17,151 nucleotides of DNA from Candidatus Woesearchaeota archaeon (lineage in GTDB: Archaea; Nanobdellota; Nanobdellia; Woesearchaeales; DSVV01), in contig JAHFMP010000006.1 of assembly GCA_023267795.1 (NCBI GenBank), forward strand, positions 1-17,151. The letters are read 5' to 3'. How positions within the stretch are numbered: the stretch's first letter is position 1; each line of letters starts with the position of its first letter. Shown here in pieces: positions 1 through 6,337 of this stretch. The notes under the pieces are model-generated. The model was not told where the DNA came from and made no database searches. It was given only the letters and a program-made list of their open reading frames with translations. The position numbers and the translations under genes are program-made.

Positions 1-39
1 CACTCCTAAACTAATCAAAAAGTGATAAATGATGAGCAT
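1..39 (-). CDS. possible 5' end of a divergent membrane protein gene (partial, runs off left edge)
   Basis: The minus strand reads ATG at 39-37 and stays open to the window edge, giving MLIIYHFLISLGV, a very hydrophobic start such as a first membrane segment would have. The ATG lies about 25 bp from the centre of the AT-rich box at 60-68, the distance expected for a leaderless archaeal transcript, and that box reads TTTATATAG in this direction. The same frame is open and hydrophobic upstream to a Met at 105, but that start would overlap the SDR gene. Only 13 codons are visible, and T-rich DNA easily encodes hydrophobic peptides by chance, so this is a weak call. Confidence 0.25.
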   Translation of the reverse strand, partial: MLIIYHFLISLGV

Positions 40-59
40 AAACAGAGCAATTAAAAAAA

Positions 60-68
60 CTATATAAA
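60..68 (+). promoter_or_regulatory. archaeal TATA box for the SDR gene, possibly bidirectional
   Basis: CTATATAAA follows an A-rich tract (53-59) and is centred about 27 bp before the ATG at 91. No SD site precedes that ATG, so a leaderless mRNA starting at or next to the ATG is expected. The element is close to symmetric (TTTATATAG on the other strand) and could also drive the minus-strand ATG at 39. Confidence 0.6.
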
Positions 69-90
69 GCTTTGTCTTATCCGTTATTAT

Positions 91-981
91 ATGGAAAAAA
101 AGCATGTTTTTGTGACAGGTGCATCTGGATTTGTAGGAAGATATCTTATTCCTGAACTTATCAAACTCAACTATGAAGTCACTATTTTTGTCAGAGAAAA
201 CAGTTTTCTCGACAATGTAAAAGACCTTCCTATACAAATAAGAAAAGGAGATATCCTCAATAAGCAAGAGTTGGAAGCAGCGCTTCCGAAAGAAGCTGTT
301 GTTGTTCATCTTGCAGCGCTTTTACGAAATGCGACGTATGGAGAATATTATGATATTCATGTAGAGGGCACAAAGAACCTTATTGCAGCATGCAAAGAAA
401 AAGGGATAAAAAGAATTATTGCTATAAGCACGACATCTACGCTTGCCCAAAAAAGAACACCATATGGTGAAACAAAAAAAATTGCAGACCTTCTTTTTCA
501 AGCATCAAAATTAGACATTACTATTCTGAAGCCTGATTTTATTTATGGCAAAGGAGGTCCTGGATTTACCAACATTGTAAATATTGTAAAAAAATTTCCA
601 ATAATCCCAGTTATTGGAGATGGAAAATACAGAAAGCAGCCAATCCATGTCACCGATGTTGTAAAAGCAATTCTATCTGCCTTAGAATATCACACCACCA
701 TCGGAAAAAGCTATGTTGTGGCAGGTAATGAAAGCATTCCTTTTGAGGATATTATTAAAGCAATAAAAGAAGAATTACAAATAAAAAAAACCATCTTTCA
801 TTTGCCAAAGTTGCCATTCTATTCCCTTGCCTATGTCCTGAGAAACCGAAAAAATGCCCCATTTACCAAAACAAGTTTGGAAGGTTTATTTCAGGACTGT
901 CATTTTGATATCACCTCATTAAAAGAAGAACTACATGTGATACCAATGAAGTTTAATGACGGGCTAAAGATATCATTATGA
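91..981 (+). CDS. NAD-dependent sugar epimerase/dehydratase (extended SDR family)
   Basis: This 296-residue protein is an extended short-chain dehydrogenase/reductase of the NAD(P)-dependent epimerase/dehydratase type. The N-terminal Rossmann loop GASGFVG (residues 10-16) fits the GxxGxxG pattern. The active site shows the Ser/Thr run STTST (113-117) followed by YGETK, giving the YxxxK pair Tyr125 and Lys129. A following stretch, LKPDFIYGKGGPG, resembles the Rp.xxYGp substrate-loop motif of nucleotide-sugar enzymes. In the family these enzymes oxidise, epimerise or dehydrate nucleotide sugars in the cytoplasm, though some act on other substrates (sterol or flavonoid type), so the substrate cannot be read from sequence. 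The start at 91 is supported by the TATA box at the leaderless distance and by the short lead-in before the Rossmann motif. It is convergent with the radical SAM operon, only 30 bp away. Confidence 0.88.
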   Translation: MEKKHVFVTGASGFVGRYLIPELIKLNYEVTIFVRENSFLDNVKDLPIQIRKGDILNKQELEAALPKEAVVVHLAALLRNATYGEYYDIHVEGTKNLIAACKEKGIKRIIAISTTSTLAQKRTPYGETKKIADLLFQASKLDITILKPDFIYGKGGPGFTNIVNIVKKFPIIPVIGDGKYRKQPIHVTDVVKAILSALEYHTTIGKSYVVAGNESIPFEDIIKAIKEELQIKKTIFHLPKLPFYSLAYVLRNRKNAPFTKTSLEGLFQDCHFDITSLKEELHVIPMKFNDGLKISL

Positions 982-1020
982 TATTTTCTCTTAACCAATT
1001 CTAATTTTCTCTTAATCCTT
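982..1020 (+). terminator. pyrimidine-rich convergent intergenic region, probable oligo-T terminator, with 12-bp direct repeat
   Basis: The gap between the SDR stop and the end of the converging operon is T/C-rich and contains ATTTTCTCTTAA twice (983-994 and 1004-1015). Archaeal intrinsic termination relies on T tracts in the non-template strand without a required hairpin, so this is a reasonable stop for the SDR transcript. No stem-loop was seen. Confidence 0.35.
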
Positions 1021-1530
1021 TCTAATATCAACCACTACTTCTCCAGCAGAAGTTTTTGTCCGAACCAGAGCATTTCCTTTCTTTTTTTCACTGCAATAAA
1101 GCGCTGTTGCAGGAGCATAAACAGCAGGAAAAATTTCTGGACAGATTTTCATTTCTTCAGGTTTTAATGTAAAAATATCTCCCACTTTATACCCACTTTG
1201 GCATTTTCCACGAATCTCAATCACATGTATGCTTACTTTATTCTCTTTTTCTGGTTTTATTTTCATGACAAGGGAACAACCTGGGTTTGGACATTGAGCA
1301 ATGACACCGTCTCCTTCCTCTACCCAAAGAAACCACCCTTTCTTAAGATAGGTAAGGCAATAAGGATATGCAATGTTATAAGCATGAACACAGAGATTGT
1401 CTGGAACAAGATCTTTTATCTCGAAGGACATTCCTTTCTTTATTTTATGCTCACAGGTTCCCTGGACATCAAAAATTGTCAGAGAAACAGAATCATAATT
1501 AGAACAGCATTCTTTTGAGCATTTTTGCAT
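1012..1530 (-). CDS. tandem TIGR04076-like Cys-motif protein, distal copy
   Basis: The 172-residue protein is two copies of a roughly 75-80-residue domain resembling TIGR04076, a family of unknown function. Domain 1 (about 15-92) has GTC (Cys26), Cys47 in NLCVHAYNIAYP, and CP at Cys80. Domain 2 (about 99-170) has the family-like GKC (Cys110) followed by GYKVGD, then CPEIF (Cys130) and an AVY segment; the last Cys-Pro of the usual pattern is missing there. A short Cys-rich head holds Cys4, Cys8 and Cys9. No signal peptide or membrane segment is seen, so it is probably cytoplasmic. It is the last gene of the operon, 2 bp after the radical SAM/SPASM gene. A GTGAG six bases before the ATG is a modest SD site. 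The spaced cysteines suggest metal or Fe-S binding or redox activity, but this is inference. A partner or substrate role for the neighbouring radical SAM proteins is possible. Confidence 0.75.
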   Translation of the reverse strand: MQKCSKECCSNYDSVSLTIFDVQGTCEHKIKKGMSFEIKDLVPDNLCVHAYNIAYPYCLTYLKKGWFLWVEEGDGVIAQCPNPGCSLVMKIKPEKENKVSIHVIEIRGKCQSGYKVGDIFTLKPEEMKICPEIFPAVYAPATALYCSEKKKGNALVRTKTSAGEVVVDIRKD

Positions 1531-1532
1531 TA

Positions 1533-2702
1533 TTAACTCACTCGAACCTGAATAAGCTCCTCTTTTTTTGCCTGAGAGGTCTGAATAGGAGAAATTTTGC
1601 GAATTCTTTGAATAGTTTCCCCAGATTGTCTTTTATTTCTGGAGAAGAATTGACTTACAGTAAAGGATATTCCATGCCAAACACCTTCTGGTGTTGTTAA
1701 ATAATTCCATTCAGAACATCCTGGCTGAAAGCATGTATGGCAGGGAAGATTTTCCATGTTATCCCAAGCACCTTGAAGCCCTTCTTTGTCCTGAAGGCTT
1801 TTTGGCTTAAAAAAATCAACATTCCACAGTGCAGCACAGGGATAAGTCTTGCCATCAGACTCAATATATGCCATAGTCCTTCCATACCTGCATTCCTTTC
1901 GATAATAGTCGAGCGCCTTTTGCGATGCATTTTTAAAAATAATCTCGTTGTACGCTAATGGGTAATTAATAACATAATCAAGTGTGTGATCAGAAAATAA
2001 AACAGGCCATCCTTCGTCACGTAATTTCTTTAATTTAGTATAGGTTTCTTTAATCTCCTCATCACTCATAGTAAATTCTTTAAGATTCTCTGGGGTTTGA
2101 TATGGTTCTGCCATTAATGCAAATGTAACAAAAAGACCATTATCTTTTGCAAACTGCAACATATACTCAAGAGAATGCATATTTTTTCTGGTAAGAACAC
2201 AATTCAGCCGCACAGTAATACCATTTTCTCGTGCTATTAAAATTCCATCCACAATCTTTGGCCATGTCCCTTTACCACGATTTAAATCATTAGCTTCTTC
2301 GTCACCATCTAAGCTAATCATGATAGAGTCCAACTTTTTGACTACTGCAAGCTTATGTTTTATCAAAAGAGCGTTAGTTGTCATATCGCAGATAATTCCT
2401 TTGCTGACAATATGGTCTACTATTTTTTCAATGCCTGGTTTTAAGAGTGGCTCTCCTCCCATGAGGCAAATCATTCGTGTCCCTTTTTCGTAGAGTTCAT
2501 CAACAAGAGTGATGATGCGTTCTGTGCTCATCTCGCCCGGGAGTGCAACATGGTCAACAAAACAATAGGTGCAACTCATTTGACATCTATTGGTTACAAG
2601 AAGATAAGCAATTACAGGTGCGCGGGTTTTTGTTATCTGATGATATGCAAGCCCCCCAAATAATCTAGTTCGTTTGTAGATAGTCTTCAATGGATTAGGC
2701 AT
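1533..2702 (-). CDS. radical SAM protein with C-terminal SPASM/twitch-like cysteines
   Basis: This 389-residue protein begins its catalytic domain with NRCQMSCTYC, the canonical CxxxCxxC motif (Cys40, Cys44, Cys47) that binds the 4Fe-4S cluster and SAM. It is followed by MGGEP (81-85), the SAM-binding GGEP motif. The C-terminal part holds CRYGR (Cys271), YPCAALW (Cys289) and CHTCFQPGC (Cys321, Cys324, Cys329). This spacing resembles a SPASM or twitch auxiliary-cluster domain, with five such cysteines visible. SPASM proteins often modify peptides, but some act on other substrates, so the reaction is open. It sits between two TIGR04076-like genes, 2 bp from each, which suggests they work with it. 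The start is set by a perfect AGGAGGT SD six bases upstream, inside the end of the preceding gene. The tail after residue 335 is basic and partly amphipathic and unlike a standard SPASM end. Confidence 0.85.
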   Translation of the reverse strand: MPNPLKTIYKRTRLFGGLAYHQITKTRAPVIAYLLVTNRCQMSCTYCFVDHVALPGEMSTERIITLVDELYEKGTRMICLMGGEPLLKPGIEKIVDHIVSKGIICDMTTNALLIKHKLAVVKKLDSIMISLDGDEEANDLNRGKGTWPKIVDGILIARENGITVRLNCVLTRKNMHSLEYMLQFAKDNGLFVTFALMAEPYQTPENLKEFTMSDEEIKETYTKLKKLRDEGWPVLFSDHTLDYVINYPLAYNEIIFKNASQKALDYYRKECRYGRTMAYIESDGKTYPCAALWNVDFFKPKSLQDKEGLQGAWDNMENLPCHTCFQPGCSEWNYLTTPEGVWHGISFTVSQFFSRNKRQSGETIQRIRKISPIQTSQAKKEELIQVRVS

Positions 2703-2704
2703 CG

Positions 2705-3406
2705 TTATACCTCCTGTATTTGCTCTATTTGCTCTTTATTTTTATATTTTTGGATTTTATAAATTATTCCTTCATGATCCGGGCAATGCACGAATGCAGA
2801 ATCTTTTTCTTTTGCCCATGGAACTTGCACATCTTTGTAAAGCATTTGAATAAATGGATAAATGGAATTAAAAGATGCCGGGCATAAAACTTCTGTATCC
2901 TGCGTGTTGAGAAAATATTCATCTCCAATTTTGTGTCCTTGTGGGCATGATCCTTCTACAGAAACCACTTTTATGGAAACATCATGTTCTAAATGAACCT
3001 TATCAACAGGGAAGAAAAATTTTTTGAAAACTGCTTCTGCACCATGCTTTAGTTTCTTTATGACAAAAGGAAGTTTTTCTCGCCTTTCCATACGAAAGAT
3101 TACTTTATTTCTTTGGCTTGGGCACTGAAACGTTATCTCTCCTTCTTTTTGCTCTGCTTTGTTTAGTCCTGTCTCTTTTTGTTCAATTTTCCACTTATTG
3201 CAGCCAGGAGATTTCATATTTGCATTATATAACAAAGCTAGTGCAGAAGGATATGCAATGCTAAATGCCTCAAAGCACATGCCACGAGGCACAATCTCGT
3301 TGATATGAAACTCCTGTCCTTCTCTTTTATGATATTTACAAATCTTTTTCATTACTGCTGTTTTTATAGTAATATCTGCTTTATCAATATCATTACATAT
3401 ACACAT
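2705..3406 (-). CDS. tandem TIGR04076-like Cys-motif protein, proximal copy
   Basis: The 233-residue protein carries two TIGR04076-like domains joined by a longer charged linker than in its paralogue. Domain 1 (about 11-107) has Cys23, the segment MCFEAFSIAYP with Cys44, and QCP at Cys95. Domain 2 (about 142-221) is the most typical copy in the window: GSC (Cys154), GHKIGD, CPASF (Cys175), IYPF, then HCPDHEG (Cys208). Additional Cys2 and Cys4 sit at the head. Residues 108-140 are basic and aromatic, including FKKFFFP, and could touch membrane or partner. It precedes the radical SAM/SPASM gene by 2 bp and follows the B12-type radical SAM gene by 21 bp, with a GGAGGG SD ten bases before the ATG. 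The family has no assigned function that I can name. Metal binding, a redox partner or a substrate carrier for the adjacent enzymes are guesses. Confidence 0.78.
   Translation of the reverse strand: MCICNDIDKADITIKTAVMKKICKYHKREGQEFHINEIVPRGMCFEAFSIAYPSALALLYNANMKSPGCNKWKIEQKETGLNKAEQKEGEITFQCPSQRNKVIFRMERREKLPFVIKKLKHGAEAVFKKFFFPVDKVHLEHDVSIKVVSVEGSCPQGHKIGDEYFLNTQDTEVLCPASFNSIYPFIQMLYKDVQVPWAKEKDSAFVHCPDHEGIIYKIQKYKNKEQIEQIQEV
2709..2715 (-). promoter_or_regulatory. strong Shine-Dalgarno site of the radical SAM/SPASM gene
   Basis: The minus strand reads AGGAGGT, then ATAACG, then ATG at 2702. It is the best SD in the window, lies within the last codons of the upstream TIGR04076-like gene, and fixes the start while implying translational coupling. 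Confidence 0.8.
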
Positions 3407-3416
3407 ATTCCAAATT

Positions 3417-3422
3417 CCCTCC
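3417..3422 (-). promoter_or_regulatory. Shine-Dalgarno site GGAGGG
   Basis: GGAGGG on the minus strand ends ten bases before the ATG at 3406. It lies in the 21-bp gap after the upstream radical SAM stop and supports this start and co-transcription. Confidence 0.65.
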
Positions 3423-3427
3423 GATGA

Positions 3428-4822
3428 TTATGCCCACTTCTTCCATATAAAGTGTGGCACAGCTCGCGCCATCTGGTCAAATCGTGTAAAAATATATTCT
3501 TCTGGATTTCCAACAGCTTTCTTCACATATCCCCAACGGAAATAAAAGTCTCTGTATGCTTTTTTTGCCCAATAGCGGAGTTCTTCTTCACTCATATCAG
3601 GATAGTTAGGATATCCTTCAGCAGTAAGCTGTCCTTTCTTGCGCAGTTCTTCCCCCATTGGTGTTCCTTTCAATGGCCTAAAAAGTTGGAATTGCGCAGT
3701 ATGCGGATCAATTTCCTTTGCAAATGCAATTGTTTCTTTGATAGAATCAACTGTTTCTCCAACATAGCCAATTGCAAAGTCTGCATGGATTTGAATTCCT
3801 GCTTTGTTTGCATCATGTGCAAATTCTCGCATTTGATTGAGCGTGGTTCCTTTTTTCACATTTTTGAGAACAGCAAGATTTGCAGATTCAAAGCCAACGT
3901 GAAGATTTCTGCAGCCAGCATCTTTCATTTTTTTCAAAATAGGATATTTCATATTTGCCCGTGCATAGCAGCTCCACGTGATTTTGAGATTCTCTTTGAA
4001 AATTCCATCACATAATTCATCTGCCCGTTCTGTTGTCATAGTATCATCCTGGAACATAACAGAACGTACTTCTGGCATCTGTTCTTTGACAAACTTTAAT
4101 TCTCCGATAACATTATCAACAGAACGAAGATTGTAAATAACTCCTGGAATAAAGGTGTGCACCCAAAGACAGAATGTGCAGATTCCCCACGCACACCCTC
4201 TTCCAGTAATAGTATCAACAAAAGGATAATATTCAGAAGGTGTTTTATAATTTTTGATAGGAAGGTGTTTTTTGAAGAATTTTGTGACATAAGGAATTTG
4301 ATCAAGTTGTTCTCCTGTCAAAAGAGGACGAAGAGCATTTTTCTTAATCTCACTTCCGTCTCTGTACAAAATATTTTGGATTGTAGAAACACTTTTTCCT
4401 TCCAAAAGTTCCAGTATAGGATATTCAAATTCTCCTTTGACTGCATAATCAACATCAGTAGAAAGACGCATCACCTCTTCTGGTTCTGCAGAAACATATG
4501 GTCCAACAAAAACTACAGGGCATTTTACAGCTTTCTTTATACGAACACCAATCTCAATATCATTATCTCTGCTCTTTTCTCCGCCATACACAACGAAAAG
4601 TTGTGGCTGAAACTCTTGGACGAGCTTTAATGTTTCTTCATGCATGATTCCCATTGCAGGCGCATCAATAAATTGAACATCATGACCATGCTTTTCCAGA
4701 ACAGCACCACAATAGCCTAACCATAGAGGATACCATTGGCTATGGGATAAAGAAACAAAATCACAGCGCGCATTGCGCATGTAATCTTTTTTGAACGGTG
4801 GACTGAGTAGTGTTATTTTCAT
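3428..4822 (-). CDS. B12-binding-type radical SAM protein with CxxxxCxxC cluster motif
   Basis: This 464-residue protein has the two-part layout of cobalamin-type radical SAM enzymes. An N-terminal Rossmann-like B12-binding domain (about 1-135, starting MKITLLSPPF, with VVFVGPYVSAEPEE typical of the family) is followed by a radical SAM domain. The cluster motif is GRGCAWGICTFC, with Cys210, Cys215 and Cys218: four rather than three residues lie between the first two cysteines. FQDDTMT and HVGFESAN follow, as in related enzymes. The C-terminus has the YWAKKAYRDFYFR segment also seen in sister proteins here. The classic DxHxxG cobalamin-ligand motif is absent, as is usual in this class. Members methylate unactivated carbons or do other radical chemistry; the substrate is unknown. 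I chose the ATG at 4822 over those at 4828 and 4834 because GGAG lies six bases before it and MKI is the usual start. It is the first gene of the four-gene operon. Confidence 0.85.
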   Translation of the reverse strand: MKITLLSPPFKKDYMRNARCDFVSLSHSQWYPLWLGYCGAVLEKHGHDVQFIDAPAMGIMHEETLKLVQEFQPQLFVVYGGEKSRDNDIEIGVRIKKAVKCPVVFVGPYVSAEPEEVMRLSTDVDYAVKGEFEYPILELLEGKSVSTIQNILYRDGSEIKKNALRPLLTGEQLDQIPYVTKFFKKHLPIKNYKTPSEYYPFVDTITGRGCAWGICTFCLWVHTFIPGVIYNLRSVDNVIGELKFVKEQMPEVRSVMFQDDTMTTERADELCDGIFKENLKITWSCYARANMKYPILKKMKDAGCRNLHVGFESANLAVLKNVKKGTTLNQMREFAHDANKAGIQIHADFAIGYVGETVDSIKETIAFAKEIDPHTAQFQLFRPLKGTPMGEELRKKGQLTAEGYPNYPDMSEEELRYWAKKAYRDFYFRWGYVKKAVGNPEEYIFTRFDQMARAVPHFIWKKWA

Positions 4823-4883
4823 TCGCATCTCCATTTCTTTTTTTTATTACATACTCATTATGTGATTTATGATTCACCCATTC

Positions 4884-4892
4884 TTTATATAT
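4884..4892 (-). promoter_or_regulatory. TATA box for the radical SAM/TIGR04076 operon
   Basis: The minus strand reads ATATATAAA in an AT-rich context, 15 bp past the stop of the preceding gene. A transcript starting about 26 bp downstream, near 4862, would have a leader of about 40 nt to the ATG at 4822, which does have an SD. Read-through from the upstream operon is also possible. Confidence 0.5.
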
Positions 4893-4906
4893 TTTGCCAA
4901 GGCAGA

Positions 4907-6292
4907 TTATATCACAAATCTTATTGCCTCTTTTATTAAAAGTGGAAAGTTTGTATATGTCGCTTTTCGCTGTAATGCTTTTTGAATATAGCTCGGTCTC
5001 ATGTAAAACGAGCGAAATGCTTTTTTGTACATCTCTTCTACTGTTTCTTTTTTAGTCCCTCCATACTCAAAGAGTACTTTTGCTTCATAAGGACCATAAT
5101 AATCCCAGTTTGTTTCCAAAAATTTTCCTTTGTCGCCTGCATTTTGAATCATTCGATAAAGATCTGTTCCAGGAAAAGGAGTTGCAATAGTAAATTGTGC
5201 TCTATCAAGCGGCATACTGCAGGCAAAATTGATTGTTTCCTGCATCTGTTCTTTTGTTTCTCCAGGATGACCAAACACAAAAAATGCCCCTGTTTGAAAG
5301 CCAACTCGTTTTGCTGCAGCAACAGCATCACGAACATTTTTGGTAGTATTTCTTTTTTTAATGATTGTGTTTCGTATATGATCATTGCCTGATTCTCCTG
5401 CAAACCAGACATCAACACAGCCAGAGTTTTTTGCAATTTGCAAAAAGTGCTGCGTCACATTTTCAACACGAGAAATGCCGTTGGGGATGCTCCAATTGAC
5501 ATCCACTTGTTCTTGAATGAGAAGACTGCAAACTTCTTCACTTCGTTTGGGAACAAGATTAAACACATCATCTTGAAATTCCACAAAATTGACACCAAAG
5601 TCATCTCGCAATCTGGTAATATGTTCAACAACACGAGCAGGGCTCATTGCACGGAACCCTGTTCGCTGCGAAGAACAGAAATTGCATTCAAAAGGACAAC
5701 CACGCTGCGTCATCATTGTTGCAGGAATAAGTTTTCGCGCATCAATCCATGTTGGTCTTGTCGGGTTATAATTGTAAAATGGAAAAAGATGATATGCCGG
5801 AAAAGGGAGTTCATCAAGGTTTTGTATTTTTTGTCGTTCAGGATTTGCCTGCACTTTTCCATCTTTCTTGAAAAAAATTCCATTGACAGCATCAAGAGAC
5901 TTTCTATTCTCTAAAAAATCAAAAAGTTCTACTGCAGTAAGTTCTCCTTCTCCTTTAATAACAATATCAATATCAGGTGATTTCAGGATTTCTTCAGGAA
6001 GTGCACTTGGGAAAGGGCCTCCAACAACAACAGGTACATTTGGATTGATTCGTTTAATCCTTCCAGTAAGAACATAGGTTGCATTGACTGCCGGAGTCAT
6101 CACGTAAAAACCAATTGCGTCTGCCCAGTTTGTATCTTCATCAAGAGTATCTGGCTGCACATTAAGATCAAGAACACGAACAGTATGACCTGCTTCTTCA
6201 AGAACAGCAGCAGTGTGTGCTAATCCTAGTTGGACACAATGCGTTGTATCAAAAGAAATGTTTGGTCTTGGATAAACAAATAGTATTTTCAT
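4907..6292 (-). CDS. B12-binding-type radical SAM protein
   Basis: The 461-residue protein starts MKILFVYPRPN, has an N-terminal B12-binding-type domain (about 1-135, with VVVGGPFPSALPEE) and a radical SAM core with RGCPFECNFC (Cys199, Cys203, Cys206; canonical CxxxCxxC). EFQDDVFN and WFAGESGND follow, then GFQTGAFFVFGHPGET, all typical of this class. The C-terminal helix has AFRSFYMRPSYI, close to the equivalent segment in the protein encoded at 14148-15617. The B12 domain lacks DxHxxG. The reaction is probably radical methylation or a related change on an unknown substrate. An ATG at 6325 is possible, but the ATG at 6292 is preferred because GAGG(AT) lies eight bases before it and the family normally begins with MKI. 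It is the last gene of a three-gene operon with a methyltransferase and another radical SAM protein. Confidence 0.86.
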   Translation of the reverse strand: MKILFVYPRPNISFDTTHCVQLGLAHTAAVLEEAGHTVRVLDLNVQPDTLDEDTNWADAIGFYVMTPAVNATYVLTGRIKRINPNVPVVVGGPFPSALPEEILKSPDIDIVIKGEGELTAVELFDFLENRKSLDAVNGIFFKKDGKVQANPERQKIQNLDELPFPAYHLFPFYNYNPTRPTWIDARKLIPATMMTQRGCPFECNFCSSQRTGFRAMSPARVVEHITRLRDDFGVNFVEFQDDVFNLVPKRSEEVCSLLIQEQVDVNWSIPNGISRVENVTQHFLQIAKNSGCVDVWFAGESGNDHIRNTIIKKRNTTKNVRDAVAAAKRVGFQTGAFFVFGHPGETKEQMQETINFACSMPLDRAQFTIATPFPGTDLYRMIQNAGDKGKFLETNWDYYGPYEAKVLFEYGGTKKETVEEMYKKAFRSFYMRPSYIQKALQRKATYTNFPLLIKEAIRFVI

Positions 6293-6300
6293 GAAAATGC

Positions 6301-6306
6301 ATCCTC
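6301..6306 (-). promoter_or_regulatory. Shine-Dalgarno site deciding the start at 6292
   Basis: The minus strand reads GAGGAT eight bases before the ATG at 6292. No comparable site precedes the in-frame ATG at 6325, so the shorter protein is favoured. Confidence 0.5.
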
Positions 6307-6337
6307 TGAATAGCAAAATGTTCATCTATTAAAAATG

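Noticed and set aside
3452..4015. 187-codon plus-strand open frame opposite the B12-type radical SAM gene
   Set aside because: It lies wholly inside a strongly supported gene on the other strand. Its translation is rich in Phe, Ser and Cys with no recognisable motif, as expected for an antisense shadow.
4163..4195. Suspected frameshift or insertion at the four-residue CxxxxCxxC spacing
   Set aside because: The frame is continuous and family-like on both sides, and this spacing is compatible with known radical SAM variants, so it is reported as a variant and not as damage.
4157..4630. 157-codon plus-strand open frame
   Set aside because: It is antisense to the same radical SAM gene, including its cluster motif, and has no promoter, SD or domain.
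5438..5914. 158-codon plus-strand open frame
   Set aside because: It is antisense to the second radical SAM gene and has no family resemblance.
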